From Dyella monticola (GTDB lineage: Bacteria > Pseudomonadota > Gammaproteobacteria > Xanthomonadales > Rhodanobacteraceae): a stretch of DNA of 51,876 nt. Below, in pieces: positions 17,190 through 25,867 of the stretch; the first letter of the stretch is position 1, and every line of letters begins with the position of its first letter. The position numbers and the translations under genes were made by a program. The notes under the pieces are model-generated. The model was not told the DNA's origin. It ran no database searches and saw nothing but the letters and a program-made list of their open reading frames with translations. The stretch covers positions 278,847 to 330,722 of the forward strand of contig NZ_QRBE01000004.1 of NCBI RefSeq assembly GCF_003363155.1. The letters run 5' to 3'.

Positions 17190-18119
17190 TCAAATAGCTT
17201 CAGCCAATTTCTTCGCCGCGACTTCGGCCGCGCTCGGGTGGACAGCACTGCTAATCCAGCCGCACTTAGCGAAGAACCCATTGATCCACTGCATTGGGTC
17301 GGTTTCACCGTCAACCGCGGTACTTAGCGATTGCGGGAAAGCGTGGTGATTGTGGTGCAGCGTTGTTCCCATGCTAAGCATGGCGAGGGATGGGATATTC
17401 GTTGCAAGGCCCTTGGTCGCGAACTTGCGGGATCCAACGCAATGGCAGAACCCGTTGATCACAAGCTCGGTGAAGGCATACCCAACGAATACGCGAAACG
17501 CCCCGAAGTATGCGAACCCCTTGAGGCCGGCCTGCCACCCACCCAACGCGTAGCCCACTGCAAAAGGCACCACCAAACCCAGATACGAGACGACTACGAA
17601 GTGTTTGTCGAAGAATCGCAGGACGGGATCCTTGAGGAGCGAGCCTGCGTAGAAGGTCTTGGAAGTCGAACGGCGTGCATACTTCCAGCCCACAGACGCC
17701 CAGAGGAGTCCCACCGTATAGACGCGCCACTTACTTTCCCCAAACTGCCACGGCGTATGTGGATCTCGATCCGGCACGTCGACATGCCTGTGGTGTCGCT
17801 TATGGTTCGCGACCCACTGAATCAGGGAGTCCTGGCACAGAATGGTTCCGAATACCGCGAGGACGACTCGGAAGGGGGCTTTTGCCTGGAATGCCCCGTG
17901 CGTGAAATACATGTGATAGGCCGTGTTGACCCCGATAGCGTTCGCGATGAACGCGATAGGCACTACGTAAGCCAGGTTCCAAGGGGAGGCGAACATGAAA
18001 CGAACAGCGAGTACGGTGCCCCAGATGACGACAACCGTCGTCACGATGAAATACGCGATGCGACGGCCGTATGCGCCGCGGCTCATTACCAGGATTTCGC
18101 CGGGATCAGCGAAGTTCAT
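17190..18119 (-). CDS. Acyl-CoA delta-9-type membrane desaturase
   Basis: 309 aa of the stearoyl-CoA desaturase-like family. Histidine boxes: His69-x4-His74 (HMYFTH; most homologues have HRxWSH), His106-x2-His109-His110 (HKRHHRHVD) and HHNHHAFP near residue 255. Hydrophobic spans at about 21-43, 50-65 and in the 170-215 region. The DPHTPW segment after box 2 is typical of delta-9 enzymes. It probably introduces a cis double bond into an acyl-CoA or phospholipid chain. ATG at 18119; 49 bp separate it from the upstream hydrolase gene. Having two different membrane desaturases in one operon is notable. Confidence 0.92.
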   Translation of the reverse strand: MNFADPGEILVMSRGAYGRRIAYFIVTTVVVIWGTVLAVRFMFASPWNLAYVVPIAFIANAIGVNTAYHMYFTHGAFQAKAPFRVVLAVFGTILCQDSLIQWVANHKRHHRHVDVPDRDPHTPWQFGESKWRVYTVGLLWASVGWKYARRSTSKTFYAGSLLKDPVLRFFDKHFVVVSYLGLVVPFAVGYALGGWQAGLKGFAYFGAFRVFVGYAFTELVINGFCHCVGSRKFATKGLATNIPSLAMLSMGTTLHHNHHAFPQSLSTAVDGETDPMQWINGFFAKCGWISSAVHPSAAEVAAKKLAEAI

Positions 18120-18168
18120 TGTCTCGTCCTTCCATGATTGGCAGTGGCGGGCGCCGTTGTTTTATCGT

Positions 18169-19071
18169 TTAAGCAGAGGCTGCAGTCAGAAACTCAACGG
18201 CACGCTCGACTACCGCATCATTGCGCACGATGCGGCGATGGCCGAACCCCTTCGTTGAGTAGAGTTCCGTCTTGCACGGGCTTTCCTTACGGAGAAGTTC
18301 AGCATTCCAATACGGGATCTCCTGATCGTCTTCGTCGTGAATGAGCAGCGTTGGTCTATTGAGACTGGCCAGCATCGCGCTGATAGAAAGCTTGTCCCAA
18401 TAGAGTTTTCCCGGGTGCTCGGCTTCCAGGAGGGCACGCATGCGGGCTACGACGGCTTCCGGGATGCCCAGTAGCGTACCGAATGCCTCAGTAACCCAGA
18501 TGGCGTTCGAGAAGCAGCCGATGAGAACCATCTTCGGTGCCTGCACGTCGAAATCGTGAGAGGCGTAAACGACATTGCCCGCTCCGAACGAGTGGCCTAG
18601 GATTCCCCATAGCGGTCCAAATTGATTGGCAATGGCTTTCACTGTGGAGGCGTACTCCACCATATCGGTGCGGTTCCCTGTGGATGCCCCATGAGCAGGT
18701 GCATCAAACGCGACAACGCGATAGTCACGCGCGATGAGCGGCGCCACAAACGCACCCAGTTGGCCACCCCTTCCACCCCAGGCATGGCAAAGGAGAATGA
18801 GCTTCTCACCAGCCCCCCATTCGTACACCGCCACATCTTTGCCAGCCACCATCAATCTGTGCGTCACGGCTTTTTCAATCAGCGACTGCTCTTTAGCCGA
18901 TGGCCTATGCTTTGGTGGCGTCAGGAACAGCTTCAGCGCCAACTTGGCCGCAGCCTCGCTGGACACAGCGCGCACCACACGCAACGCCAATTTGACCGCC
19001 AACAAGGAGGCATTCTTCTGATATCCGACCCGGGCAGGAGCGGGTGGCTGCTGAATGGTTTCGTTACTCAT
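18169..19071 (-). CDS. Alpha/beta hydrolase of the lipid cluster
   Basis: 300 aa. After about 85 N-terminal residues the hydrolase core begins (LILLCHAWGGRGGQ, oxyanion region). The nucleophile elbow is GHSFGAG, the likely acid lies in LLIHDEDDQEIP and the catalytic His in FGHRRIVRND. Related proteins act on acyl esters or thioesters. Its ATG overlaps the thioesterase stop by 4 bp (ATGA), showing translational coupling within the operon. Together with the thioesterase and patatin it suggests repeated release or transfer of acyl chains. Exact substrate unknown. Confidence 0.9.
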   Translation of the reverse strand: MSNETIQQPPAPARVGYQKNASLLAVKLALRVVRAVSSEAAAKLALKLFLTPPKHRPSAKEQSLIEKAVTHRLMVAGKDVAVYEWGAGEKLILLCHAWGGRGGQLGAFVAPLIARDYRVVAFDAPAHGASTGNRTDMVEYASTVKAIANQFGPLWGILGHSFGAGNVVYASHDFDVQAPKMVLIGCFSNAIWVTEAFGTLLGIPEAVVARMRALLEAEHPGKLYWDKLSISAMLASLNRPTLLIHDEDDQEIPYWNAELLRKESPCKTELYSTKGFGHRRIVRNDAVVERAVEFLTAASA

Positions 19072-19538
19072 ATCGCCTCGATAGTGGCGTGGTGTTGTAG
19101 GGCGTAGCCTGTGGGTGTTCTGGGAACGTTCCCTATCGCGTCAACCAGAGGCGATGGAATCTTCCGTGGCCTATGGGATTCCGCGTCGATAAAGACCCCA
19201 ACCTGGTGTGCAGTGATGGCTTTGACATCACGGTCAGCGAAACGAAATGTGAAATCGACGCGCCACTTCACGAGGCTAAGTAGTGCGATGCTAAGCTGTC
19301 CGACAATCACGTCAGTGTACGTGATGGGTCGGAGGTAATTGATATGCGCTTCTGCGATAACGGAAAGGTTCTCTCGTAGCTCATGGCCAAAGGATGCGAA
19401 CGCGTCGCGCATCATGTCGACGCGCATATCCTCCATCCAGCGAAGCGCCACGGTGTTGCTAAGGAACCCCGTGAAGTCAACTTCGTATGGCTTTGGCCGG
19501 AAGATCCGTGAAACGCAAATCGTGTCGCTGGCACTCAT
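19068..19538 (-). CDS. Hotdog-fold acyl-CoA thioesterase (4HBT-like)
   Basis: 156 aa from the ATG at 19538, which gives a 4-bp ATGA overlap with the methyltransferase gene; an upstream TTG at 19547 is less likely. The YEVDFTGFLSNTVALRWMED segment is the hotdog N-terminal helix and active-site region, followed by the strands VIAEAHINYLRPITYTD and KWRVDFTFRFADRDVKAITA. It should hydrolyse acyl-CoA or acyl-ACP thioesters in the cytoplasm. It overlaps both neighbours by 4 bp, so it is firmly inside the lipid operon and may set the free acyl pool for the desaturases and methyltransferase. Confidence 0.88.
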   Translation of the reverse strand: MSASDTICVSRIFRPKPYEVDFTGFLSNTVALRWMEDMRVDMMRDAFASFGHELRENLSVIAEAHINYLRPITYTDVIVGQLSIALLSLVKWRVDFTFRFADRDVKAITAHQVGVFIDAESHRPRKIPSPLVDAIGNVPRTPTGYALQHHATIEAI

Positions 19539-20425
19539 CCCTGGCAAACTCTGGCAAGCCTGGCCTGAGCGGCGGGCTTCTTGCGCAAGGAGATCTGCAG
19601 AAGATCCACGAGACCGGAACTGAACCCGCGCTCTGCCGCATCGAAGTAGCGGTCATAGTGCATGAATAGATCCTCGCCATAGCGCTCAACGACGACGGTA
19701 CGGTTTTCGATCAACCTGGCCTTCCACTCACGAAGTGTGCGTGCGTAATCCTTACCAATACGCCTAAGTTCAGTCGCTTCATAGATGCCGTTACAGGACA
19801 TCAGGACGTCATCGACGCTCGGTAGCACCGAGCCCTTGAATACATCTTCAAGCAGGAAGCGCACATCACGGACTTCGCTCAAGTCGCGGGGCAGCCGGTT
19901 AGTGATGATCGTCTGAAGCCCGAGGCTAGCGTTGTCGACAGAGATGTCGGAGCACCACTGGAAGAACTTGCGATAAATCGTCCGGTGCTCATTTCGTGTG
20001 CGGTCTTCCATAGAGGCGAAATGCTCGAAGGCGCCAACAGACATCACTGCATCGAACTTCTCAGTGGGCACCGGATAATCGGCCCACGAACGAAGCTCAA
20101 CCGCGATGTCTTCGCGGGCTCCCTGGGTGATGTAGTTGAACTGATCCGTGCTCAGAGTCAATCCGACGGCCGACGCGGCGCCACGCTGGTCGAGGGCGTA
20201 GCGGATCAATCCGCCCCAGCCGCATCCCACATCCATGACGCGGTGGGTCGCGCCGACGTTAGCGAAAGTAGCGATGCGGGCCAGCTTCTGTTGCTGGGCA
20301 TGCTCAAGGTTAGTGGCTCCGTCCCAGACGCCGCAGCTGTAAGCCATATGTGCCTTGTCGAGAAAAAGCTCGTAGAAGGCGTTATCCACGTCGTAGTGGT
20401 AGGAGATATCCGATTGCGTGGCCAT
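19535..20425 (-). CDS. Cyclopropane-synthase-family SAM-dependent acyl methyltransferase
   Basis: 296 aa, close to mycobacterial cyclopropane and methoxy mycolate methyltransferases (about 290 aa) and lacking the N-terminal extension of E. coli Cfa. Features: HYDVDNAFYELFLDKAHMAYSC at residues 10-31 (Cys31), SAM motif VMDVGCGWGGL at 63-73, and GAFEHF with Glu134. The family bicarbonate-ligand His of LHTI is Gln171 here (LQTI). It should add a methylene or methyl group from SAM across an unsaturated acyl chain. ATG at 20425, 3 bp after the ferritin-like gene. Whether the product is a cyclopropane, methyl-branched or other chain is open. Confidence 0.92.
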   Translation of the reverse strand: MATQSDISYHYDVDNAFYELFLDKAHMAYSCGVWDGATNLEHAQQQKLARIATFANVGATHRVMDVGCGWGGLIRYALDQRGAASAVGLTLSTDQFNYITQGAREDIAVELRSWADYPVPTEKFDAVMSVGAFEHFASMEDRTRNEHRTIYRKFFQWCSDISVDNASLGLQTIITNRLPRDLSEVRDVRFLLEDVFKGSVLPSVDDVLMSCNGIYEATELRRIGKDYARTLREWKARLIENRTVVVERYGEDLFMHYDRYFDAAERGFSSGLVDLLQISLRKKPAAQARLARVCQG

Positions 20426-20428
20426 GGA

Positions 20429-21271
20429 TTAGTGCCCCGCTTCCAGTTCTGAGGACTTCAGCTTCTTGTTGAAGCGGCGTAGATCGTGCGATGTCGTGAA
20501 GGTCTCGCCGAAGGCGGAAGACAGGTTCATGAGAATCGCGTCCTCAACCTTCGATTCCCAGGAGCGATCGAAGCAGATCTCATCGTTCAGCCAGATTTCC
20601 ACCCATTCCGGATCGGGCATGCGGCCGTTGACCGTGTCGTTCGGATAGAGCGATCGATTGACGTGCAGATTTGTCGGGTGCATTGCGCGGTTCAAACGCG
20701 CGTTGGTCATCAGGACGCCGATCTTTGAGAAAGCACGGTAGGCGTCATCGCCCTGACGCGATATGGCTCGCCGCATATAGTCGTAGTAGACGCGTGCGTG
20801 ACGGGCTTCGTCATTCGCCAGCACCGTGTAAATGTGCTTGATGACGGGTTCAGTGTGATATGCGGACGCACACCGGTACCAATGATTCAGGCGAATTTCA
20901 CCGCAAAAATGAAGCGCCAAGCTTTCGAGCGCAGGTGCCGGCTCAAACTCAAACCGGACCGCCGCAAGCTCCTCCTCCGTCGGGGAGAACTCCGGCGCGA
21001 AGCGGCGCAGGTACTCGAGAAGCGTGAGGCTGTGCTTCTGCTCCTCGAAAAACCAGATCGACATGAACGCTGAAAAATCCACATCGTGCTGATTATCCCG
21101 CAGAAACATCTCTGCCGTTGGCATCGCCGACCACTCGGCAATGGCGTTCATCTTGATACCGTGCAACTGCCTTTCAGTTAGCTTGCTGCGGTCGAACTGG
21201 TTCCACGGAATGTCGGTATCCAAACTCCAACGAGCCCGCTCCAGACGATGGAAAATTTCCGGAAATAGCAT
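20429..21271 (-). CDS. Ferritin-like di-iron protein related to acyl-ACP desaturases/oxygenases
   Basis: 280 aa from the ATG at 21271, with GAGGAAC just upstream; a TTG at 21283 is the alternative. A complete soluble di-iron ligand set is visible: Glu46 (AIAEWSAMPT), Glu77-x2-His80 (EEQKH), Glu125 (CGEIRLNHW) and Glu155-x2-His158 (DEARH). The spacing resembles acyl-ACP desaturases and related oxygenases. It would activate O2 using electrons from a ferredoxin, and the next upstream gene encodes a Bfd-like [2Fe-2S] protein. It lies 3 bp before the methyltransferase gene. Reaction not known; desaturation, hydroxylation or ring oxidation are possible. Confidence 0.85.
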   Translation of the reverse strand: MLFPEIFHRLERARWSLDTDIPWNQFDRSKLTERQLHGIKMNAIAEWSAMPTAEMFLRDNQHDVDFSAFMSIWFFEEQKHSLTLLEYLRRFAPEFSPTEEELAAVRFEFEPAPALESLALHFCGEIRLNHWYRCASAYHTEPVIKHIYTVLANDEARHARVYYDYMRRAISRQGDDAYRAFSKIGVLMTNARLNRAMHPTNLHVNRSLYPNDTVNGRMPDPEWVEIWLNDEICFDRSWESKVEDAILMNLSSAFGETFTTSHDLRRFNKKLKSSELEAGH

Positions 21272-21289
21272 GATGTTCCTCAAGATGGA

Positions 21290-21478
21290 TTAGACAGCCA
21301 CCGAGTCGGGCACGAGAATGCCCTCGCGGTCGAACAGGGCATAGATCTCGCTGATGCAGGAGCCACACCCGCCATTGCAGCCGGTGTACTGATCAATGGC
21401 CTGCTCAAATGGGAGCGCTTTCGCTTTCTGAGCGAGCACGATGTCGTCGAGCGACTTGTTTGAGCATATGCAATACAT
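21290..21478 (-). CDS. Bfd-like [2Fe-2S] ferredoxin
   Basis: 62 aa from the ATG at 21478 (MYCICSNKSLDDIVL). The four cysteines follow the bacterioferritin-associated-ferredoxin pattern: CxC at the N-terminus and CxxxCxxC-like CNGGCGSC about 30 residues later, which bind a [2Fe-2S] cluster. The usual Bfd role is electron delivery to ferritin-type proteins. Here it lies 18 bp upstream of the ferritin-like di-iron gene, so it is the likely electron donor for that oxygenase rather than an iron-storage factor. The frame continues upstream to 21535 but without a supported start. Confidence 0.88.
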   Translation of the reverse strand: MYCICSNKSLDDIVLAQKAKALPFEQAIDQYTGCNGGCGSCISEIYALFDREGILVPDSVAV

Positions 21479-21563
21479 TGCAGCAATCCTCCTATTCTCC
21501 CTTTCGGGGCACGGCAAAGCAGCCGTGACGGACAAGTGTCACGGCTAGGGTTCTACGCTGCGC

Positions 21564-22460
21564 TCAAACCGATTGGGTTAGTAACCCGGACTGCATGGAG
21601 CTCAAGGCATCCCGCCGTCCCATCTCGAATGCGCGTGTGACATCTGTTTTAGCCGTGCAGTCCCACGTCGAAACGGGCACCTTCGCGCTCGGCTGCAAGT
21701 ACGTCCTGCCGCCCAAGGTGAACAACGTTGGCAAGCCCGGGTAATGGCGCGTCAATAGCACCAGCGTTCTGCGACGCTGCTCAAGCGTTTGCTCTTCCAC
21801 GGGCACACTGTCTACGAAACCACCGTCTAAGGCGAAAACTCCATTGACTCGTCGCGCCGGCATGAGTGGCGGCGCCGTAGCAGACGCCACTAGCAACGTC
21901 TGGGCGGCGTCCATCGATGTGTCGGCGCAGATCGTGAGGAAATCCTGGCGCAGCCCTAGCCGCCTGGGCAGCTTCGGGTGCAAGCTCTTGGACCAATACT
22001 TTTCTACAAGGTATGCAAGCGTTCCCGCGAGCACGCTGCCACCAACGCCAAGCAACTTGGTTGGCCGCGTCACCGCAACCGTAAGGGTTGTCGTGGAAGT
22101 GCGGAACTTGGAGAACGATTCAACGTTGAGGAAGGAAGCAATCCACGCAGGATAGATCGTCGTGTGCGCAAACCGTAGCTTGGGCCGCCGGGAAAAGTCG
22201 AAGATGCTCCGGTTGCCGGCATATGCCGCGATGCATGTGTCCAGCGCATGTTGCGCGCCATGCGTCAAAAGTGATGCAGCTACCGCCGCACCACCACTGG
22301 TTCCAACGAATCTTTGCGGTCGCTCGAAGCCTAATTCGAACAGCTGGGTTAGAAGTCCCCCCTGCCACCAGCAACGATTGCCGCCGCCAGCAAAGACCAA
22401 GGTCTCCACCTGATCAAATTTGTAGTTGGCTATACCTGCCACTGCGGACATCGTATCCAT
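21564..22460 (-). CDS. Patatin-like phospholipase
   Basis: 298 aa with the patatin Ser-Asp dyad: oxyanion loop AGGGNRCWWQGG near residues 24-35, nucleophile GTSGG near 53-57, and DGG (ALDGGFVDSVP) near residue 215. Patatins release fatty acids from phospholipids or other acyl esters. It is the first gene of the minus-strand lipid cluster, 85 bp ahead of the Bfd-like gene, so it may be co-transcribed or have its own promoter. In context it could supply or edit membrane acyl chains for the downstream enzymes. No signal peptide, so cytoplasmic or peripheral membrane. Confidence 0.9.
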   Translation of the reverse strand: MDTMSAVAGIANYKFDQVETLVFAGGGNRCWWQGGLLTQLFELGFERPQRFVGTSGGAAVAASLLTHGAQHALDTCIAAYAGNRSIFDFSRRPKLRFAHTTIYPAWIASFLNVESFSKFRTSTTTLTVAVTRPTKLLGVGGSVLAGTLAYLVEKYWSKSLHPKLPRRLGLRQDFLTICADTSMDAAQTLLVASATAPPLMPARRVNGVFALDGGFVDSVPVEEQTLEQRRRTLVLLTRHYPGLPTLFTLGGRTYLQPSAKVPVSTWDCTAKTDVTRAFEMGRRDALSSMQSGLLTQSV

Positions 22461-22910
22461 CCAATCGATCCGTCATTCCTTCAACTCTACGCGCCTGCTT
22501 TTGCATACGCCACTGTATGGTGCGCCGCATTGCGTGACGCGTTGCGCATGAAGGTGCCTAACCAGGAAATCGCCAGCAGCCGCTGGATCTTTGCGTCGCT
22601 GCAGGACTTGCAGGCATTGTCATGCAGGATCATCCGCGCATGGTCATCGTTGATTGCCGCTATGCGGTGCGTGCTGGCGTCTATCGCGCCACTGATGGCC
22701 TTCCTTATCGGTGCTTCGGTTGTCCCTGCCGCCCTAACGAGCGGCGATGGCGGCGAACAGGAGATAGGTTGCGTCATGCACGCCTGTGCCCGCGTCGTTG
22801 AACCTATGCCAGGCAACGATCGTGGTAAATCAGAAGAGTCCTAGCGGCTCGATTAGCAATCAGCCATGCCCTCGGTTCCCATTAACCGCGAGCTCTCCTG
22901 GGTTCGTAGT
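22461..22910. other. Gene-free stretch upstream of lipid cluster
   Basis: One open frame per strand is present (minus 22487-22816, plus 22530-22844), but neither has a recognisable domain or good start signal. The region must contain the promoter of the patatin-led operon; I could not pick out a confident -35/-10 pair. Confidence 0.4.
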
Positions 22911-22957
22911 GAACATTGCCGGCACAAGGAAAGGTCATGCCGGCACCGCACTATGGA

Positions 22958-23689
22958 TTAGATCTTTGATTGCTTTCGCATCGAATCACCCTTCAGCTCG
23001 ATCCTATGAGCGTTATGTACGATGCGATCGAGAATGGCATCCGCAATCGTTGGCTCACCGATGTAAACGTGCCATTCGGTGACAGGCATTTGAGCGGTGA
23101 TAACCACCGAAAGCATTCCAACGCGATCGTCGATGATTTCCAGCAGATCCTGACGTCCCCGCGCCGTCATTTTAGACACGCCCCAGTCATCCAAGATCAG
23201 CATGCGCGTTTTCTGCAACTGCGCGCGGAATCGCGGCAAGCTGCCATCCTCGCGTGCAATGTCCATGTCCTCGAGCAATCGGGGAAGTCGTCGGTACGCG
23301 ACCGTCATACCGTGACGGGTTGCCTGGAGACCCAATGCACAGGCTAGCCATGTTTTTCCAGCACCGGTTGGACCCGTAATAATGATATTTTGTCCGCGCT
23401 GTATCCAATCGCCGGTGAGAAGTGACGCTATTTGGCGTTTATCAATGCCGCGGCTAGACCGGTAATCGATATCTTCCGGCGCAGCGCTTACTTTAAGGCG
23501 CGCCTGTTTTAGCAAGCGATCAATGCGACGGGTATCTCGCGCCTGGCATTCAATTTCTATAAGCATCCCCAGACGATCTTCGAAGGTGAGTTCGTGCAGC
23601 GCCGGACGATCACGCTGATGTTCCAAGGCTTCTGCCATGGCATTCAGGCGCAACATACGCAGCTGACTTAGGGTTTGTTGAATTAGCAT
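22958..23689 (-). CDS. istB: IS21-family helper ATPase IstB
   Basis: 243 aa, normal IstB length. AAA+ ATPase with Walker A GPTGAGKT and Walker B MLILDDWG, followed by sensor-like AQMPVTEWH and the IstB C-terminal segment ILDRIVHNAHRIELKGDS. IstB loads on DNA and stimulates the IstA transposase. ATG at 23689, overlapping the end of istA by 7 bp as usual in IS21 elements. This gene itself looks intact although its partner is broken. Confidence 0.96.
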   Translation of the reverse strand: MLIQQTLSQLRMLRLNAMAEALEHQRDRPALHELTFEDRLGMLIEIECQARDTRRIDRLLKQARLKVSAAPEDIDYRSSRGIDKRQIASLLTGDWIQRGQNIIITGPTGAGKTWLACALGLQATRHGMTVAYRRLPRLLEDMDIAREDGSLPRFRAQLQKTRMLILDDWGVSKMTARGRQDLLEIIDDRVGMLSVVITAQMPVTEWHVYIGEPTIADAILDRIVHNAHRIELKGDSMRKQSKI

Positions 23690-25216
23690 GTCGAATCCTC
23701 CGATGTTTCGGCGTAATACGCTGAACCGCGCACGTTGTTATGCAGGGGCAGATCGCCCTGCAACGCATCATCGCGTCGAAGGCGGTGTCGTCGCGTACGC
23801 AATAACGAGCGCACACTCTTGACCGTGAGCGAGCCGATCTCCATGGCACGTGTCGCAGCCGCCTCGACCTCCTCCGGACCGTAGCTACGAACGAGTTTGC
23901 GAAGACCGTCGCATGCCGGCAACCCTAAGGCTGGAACGACGCGGTCAAATTGCGCGCGAACGATGGCTTCCGTGCTAGGTCCTATCTGCATGGCCCATGT
24001 AATGAAGTTGTCGGGAGTACGGGTGGCATAGGCCCGATGTGCCTCGGGCTGATGCTCCGGGATGGTAGTAAGACCACCCACGACGTCGCTATGTACATGG
24101 CTCGCGATGCGAATGCGGTTATGAAAAATCTCAACGGTGTTCGCCGTCGATCTCGCCCACGTGCTCGCCCACCAGGCGATGTGGTACGGAGTACCAATGG
24201 CCATGTACGAGGATGTGGTATCCATTATCCACCCGCATCAGACCGGTCCACTCACCCAGTTCGTAGGGATGCGTAGGGAGCGGCAGCATCGCTGAGCGCT
24301 CCATGTCTTCGTATCGGGAAGCGCGGCAACCCGGTAACCATTTAAAGGACCGATGGTTGAGTTCTTTGACGAGTACCGCAACGGCCGTATTAAGCTCGTC
24401 GAGCGAAAAGAAATTCTGGTGACGCAATCGAGCCAAGATCCAGCGCTGCACGATCAACACACCACCTTCAACCTTCGCTTTATCTCGGGGCTTATAGGTG
24501 CGCGTCGGCAGCAGCGCTGTCCCATAGCGTTCCGCCATCTCACGATAGGTGGGGTTGGTGATGAAATCCCGGCCAGGGCGGGATATCGCGGACTTCAAGT
24601 TGTCAGGCACTAATAGCCGCGGAACGCCACCGAAGAACGCAAACATGTTGATATGGCAGGCGATCCAATAAGGAAGACTTTGCTGCGGGACGCACCGCGC
24701 GTAAGTCAAATTGGAGGCCCCGAGCACACCAACGAATAATTCGACGGCGATCCACTCACCGGTTTTTATGTCTGTATAACCGGGTTTGCGGCCGGAGAAG
24801 TCAACAAACGCCTTTTCACCTGAAACATGAGTTTGCCGCATGATGCGATCGATCGTCTTTCGATAGCTACGGTAGTGCTCCGTGAATTGCGAATACGACA
24901 GTGCATTGGAAGGGTCTGCCAAGCTGTACTCCTCCCATAGGAGTTGTAGCGTGACGCTTGGATTCTGCAGTTCGTTATGAACCCATGCGAAATCCGGCAT
25001 GCGCCGTCGAACCATGCGCCGAGGAATCTTGTTGAATCTGCGGTCGAGTTCATCGTCAGGCAGATCTTTCAGATCAGCCCAGAGGTACTTTTTCTCTATA
25101 GTGATCAGCCGATATCGCGTCACGGTGGTCCGAGACGCCGCTATCGACTGCGCAATGTCGCTGCTGTTCAGCTGCGTTGTAAGAATCAACTGAACGATCT
25201 GGGGTAGCTTAGTCAT
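23683..25216 (-). pseudogene. istA: IS21-family transposase IstA, frameshifted
   Basis: The reading frame from the ATG at 25216 carries the N-terminal HTH (LNSSDIAQSIAASRTTVTRY), the DDE core (Asp in KAFVDFSGRKPGY, Asp in LLVPDNLKSA, Glu in DKAKVEGG) and the start of the Mu-type C-terminal beta domain (HGHWYSVPHRLVGEHV). It then leaves frame and stops at 24131. The rest (ARSTANTVEIFHNRIRIASH onward, to 23683) continues in another frame. Removing one base of the GGG (plus-strand CCC at 24156-24158) would restore the full protein of about 510 aa. Either a true 1-bp insertion or a sequencing error; no typical programmed-slippage motif is seen. Confidence 0.88.
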
Positions 25217-25324
25217 GGCAACACGCTCCCGTAGCCGGTCACTCAAGGACCGGTGCTTGGTTTCTGGAAGACATACACGCCCGTTGCCGCGAGCAGGCGG
25301 CTTGACAGGGCGCGGGGGAGAGGG

Positions 25325-25370
25325 CCAGACTAAATCACGCTACGTGGTACGTGTGATTCAATCTGGCTGA
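25325..25370. repeat. Repeat cluster at istA-proximal end of the IS
   Basis: CCAGACTAAATCAC (25325-25338) and GTGATTCAATCTGG (25353-25366) form an imperfect inverted repeat (12 of 14). A related direct copy, GATGCAATCTGA, follows. Likely transposase binding sites at the IS21 end. Confidence 0.5.
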
Positions 25371-25481
25371 TGCAATCTGACAGGGCTCGAAAGGTGATGA
25401 CTTTCGGGCCTTTGTCGTTCTTGCGCCTCAAAAAATCACGTTAGTCGGTGTGGGATTAGGTCATGGGGCCTCTGACGTCAT

Positions 25482-25743
25482 TTATGGCTTGGATGATTTA
25501 GCTACTTTACGGGCCGGCAACACGGCGCCTCGCCGCATCGAAGCGAGCCACATAGCCACATCCTTGACCAAGGCGTACTTTCCACGTCGATTTGGCAAAG
25601 CGAATACCGGTACTGGCAATTGGCGACGGGACAGCGCCTTCCTAAGCTTCCATCGAGGCGTAGCCCAATACCTGACGTAGCTCATCCTGGCCGATCATGG
25701 GTCCGTAACGTGAGAGCAAGTCACGCTCAAGCGCGGCTGCCAA
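25482..25743 (-). pseudogene. Frameshifted small HTH-like protein of mobile elements
   Basis: Reading leftward from a TTG at 25743, one frame gives LAAALERDLLSRYGPMIGQD then ELRQVLGYASMEA and a stop near 25641. The adjacent frame continues RKALSRRQLPVPVFALPNRR then GKYALVKDVAMWLASMRRG to 25482. Joined, it resembles the short phage or island proteins with a PrtN/AlpA-like winged-helix pattern (RYGP..G...LRxxLGY...EAFRxAL). The break needs a 1-bp insertion or 2-bp deletion around GCTTAGG. Function in homologues is probably DNA binding. The family call is from pattern memory and moderate at best. Confidence 0.5.
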
Positions 25744-25867
25744 GGAGGCGTTATGTTCGCCAGCTCTTCAGATGGGTCACGGACAGTCATAACCGCAGCG
25801 TAGTTAGCCAAGCCGCCATCGGCTAGAAGGGAACTTGGCCCTCCATGGTTACTCTATATTTTTGGTC

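Larger units (their letters stand above)
22911..25375 (-). mobile_element. IS21-family insertion sequence (inactive)
   Basis: istA and istB overlap in the canonical order on the minus strand. Beyond istB, TGCCGGCAC occurs twice (22917-22925 and 22938-22946). Beyond istA, a CCAGACTAAATCAC / GTGATTCAATCTGG inverted pair and a further CAATCTGA copy lie at 25325-25370. Such clustered terminal repeats are typical of IS21. Exact ends and the target duplication could not be fixed, so the boundaries are approximate. istA is frameshifted, so the copy is probably immobile. Confidence 0.7.

Noticed and set aside
24156-24158. Programmed frameshifting in istA
   Set aside because: No A6G-type slippery run or obvious stimulatory structure; a plain 1-bp insertion explains it, so only noted as an alternative.
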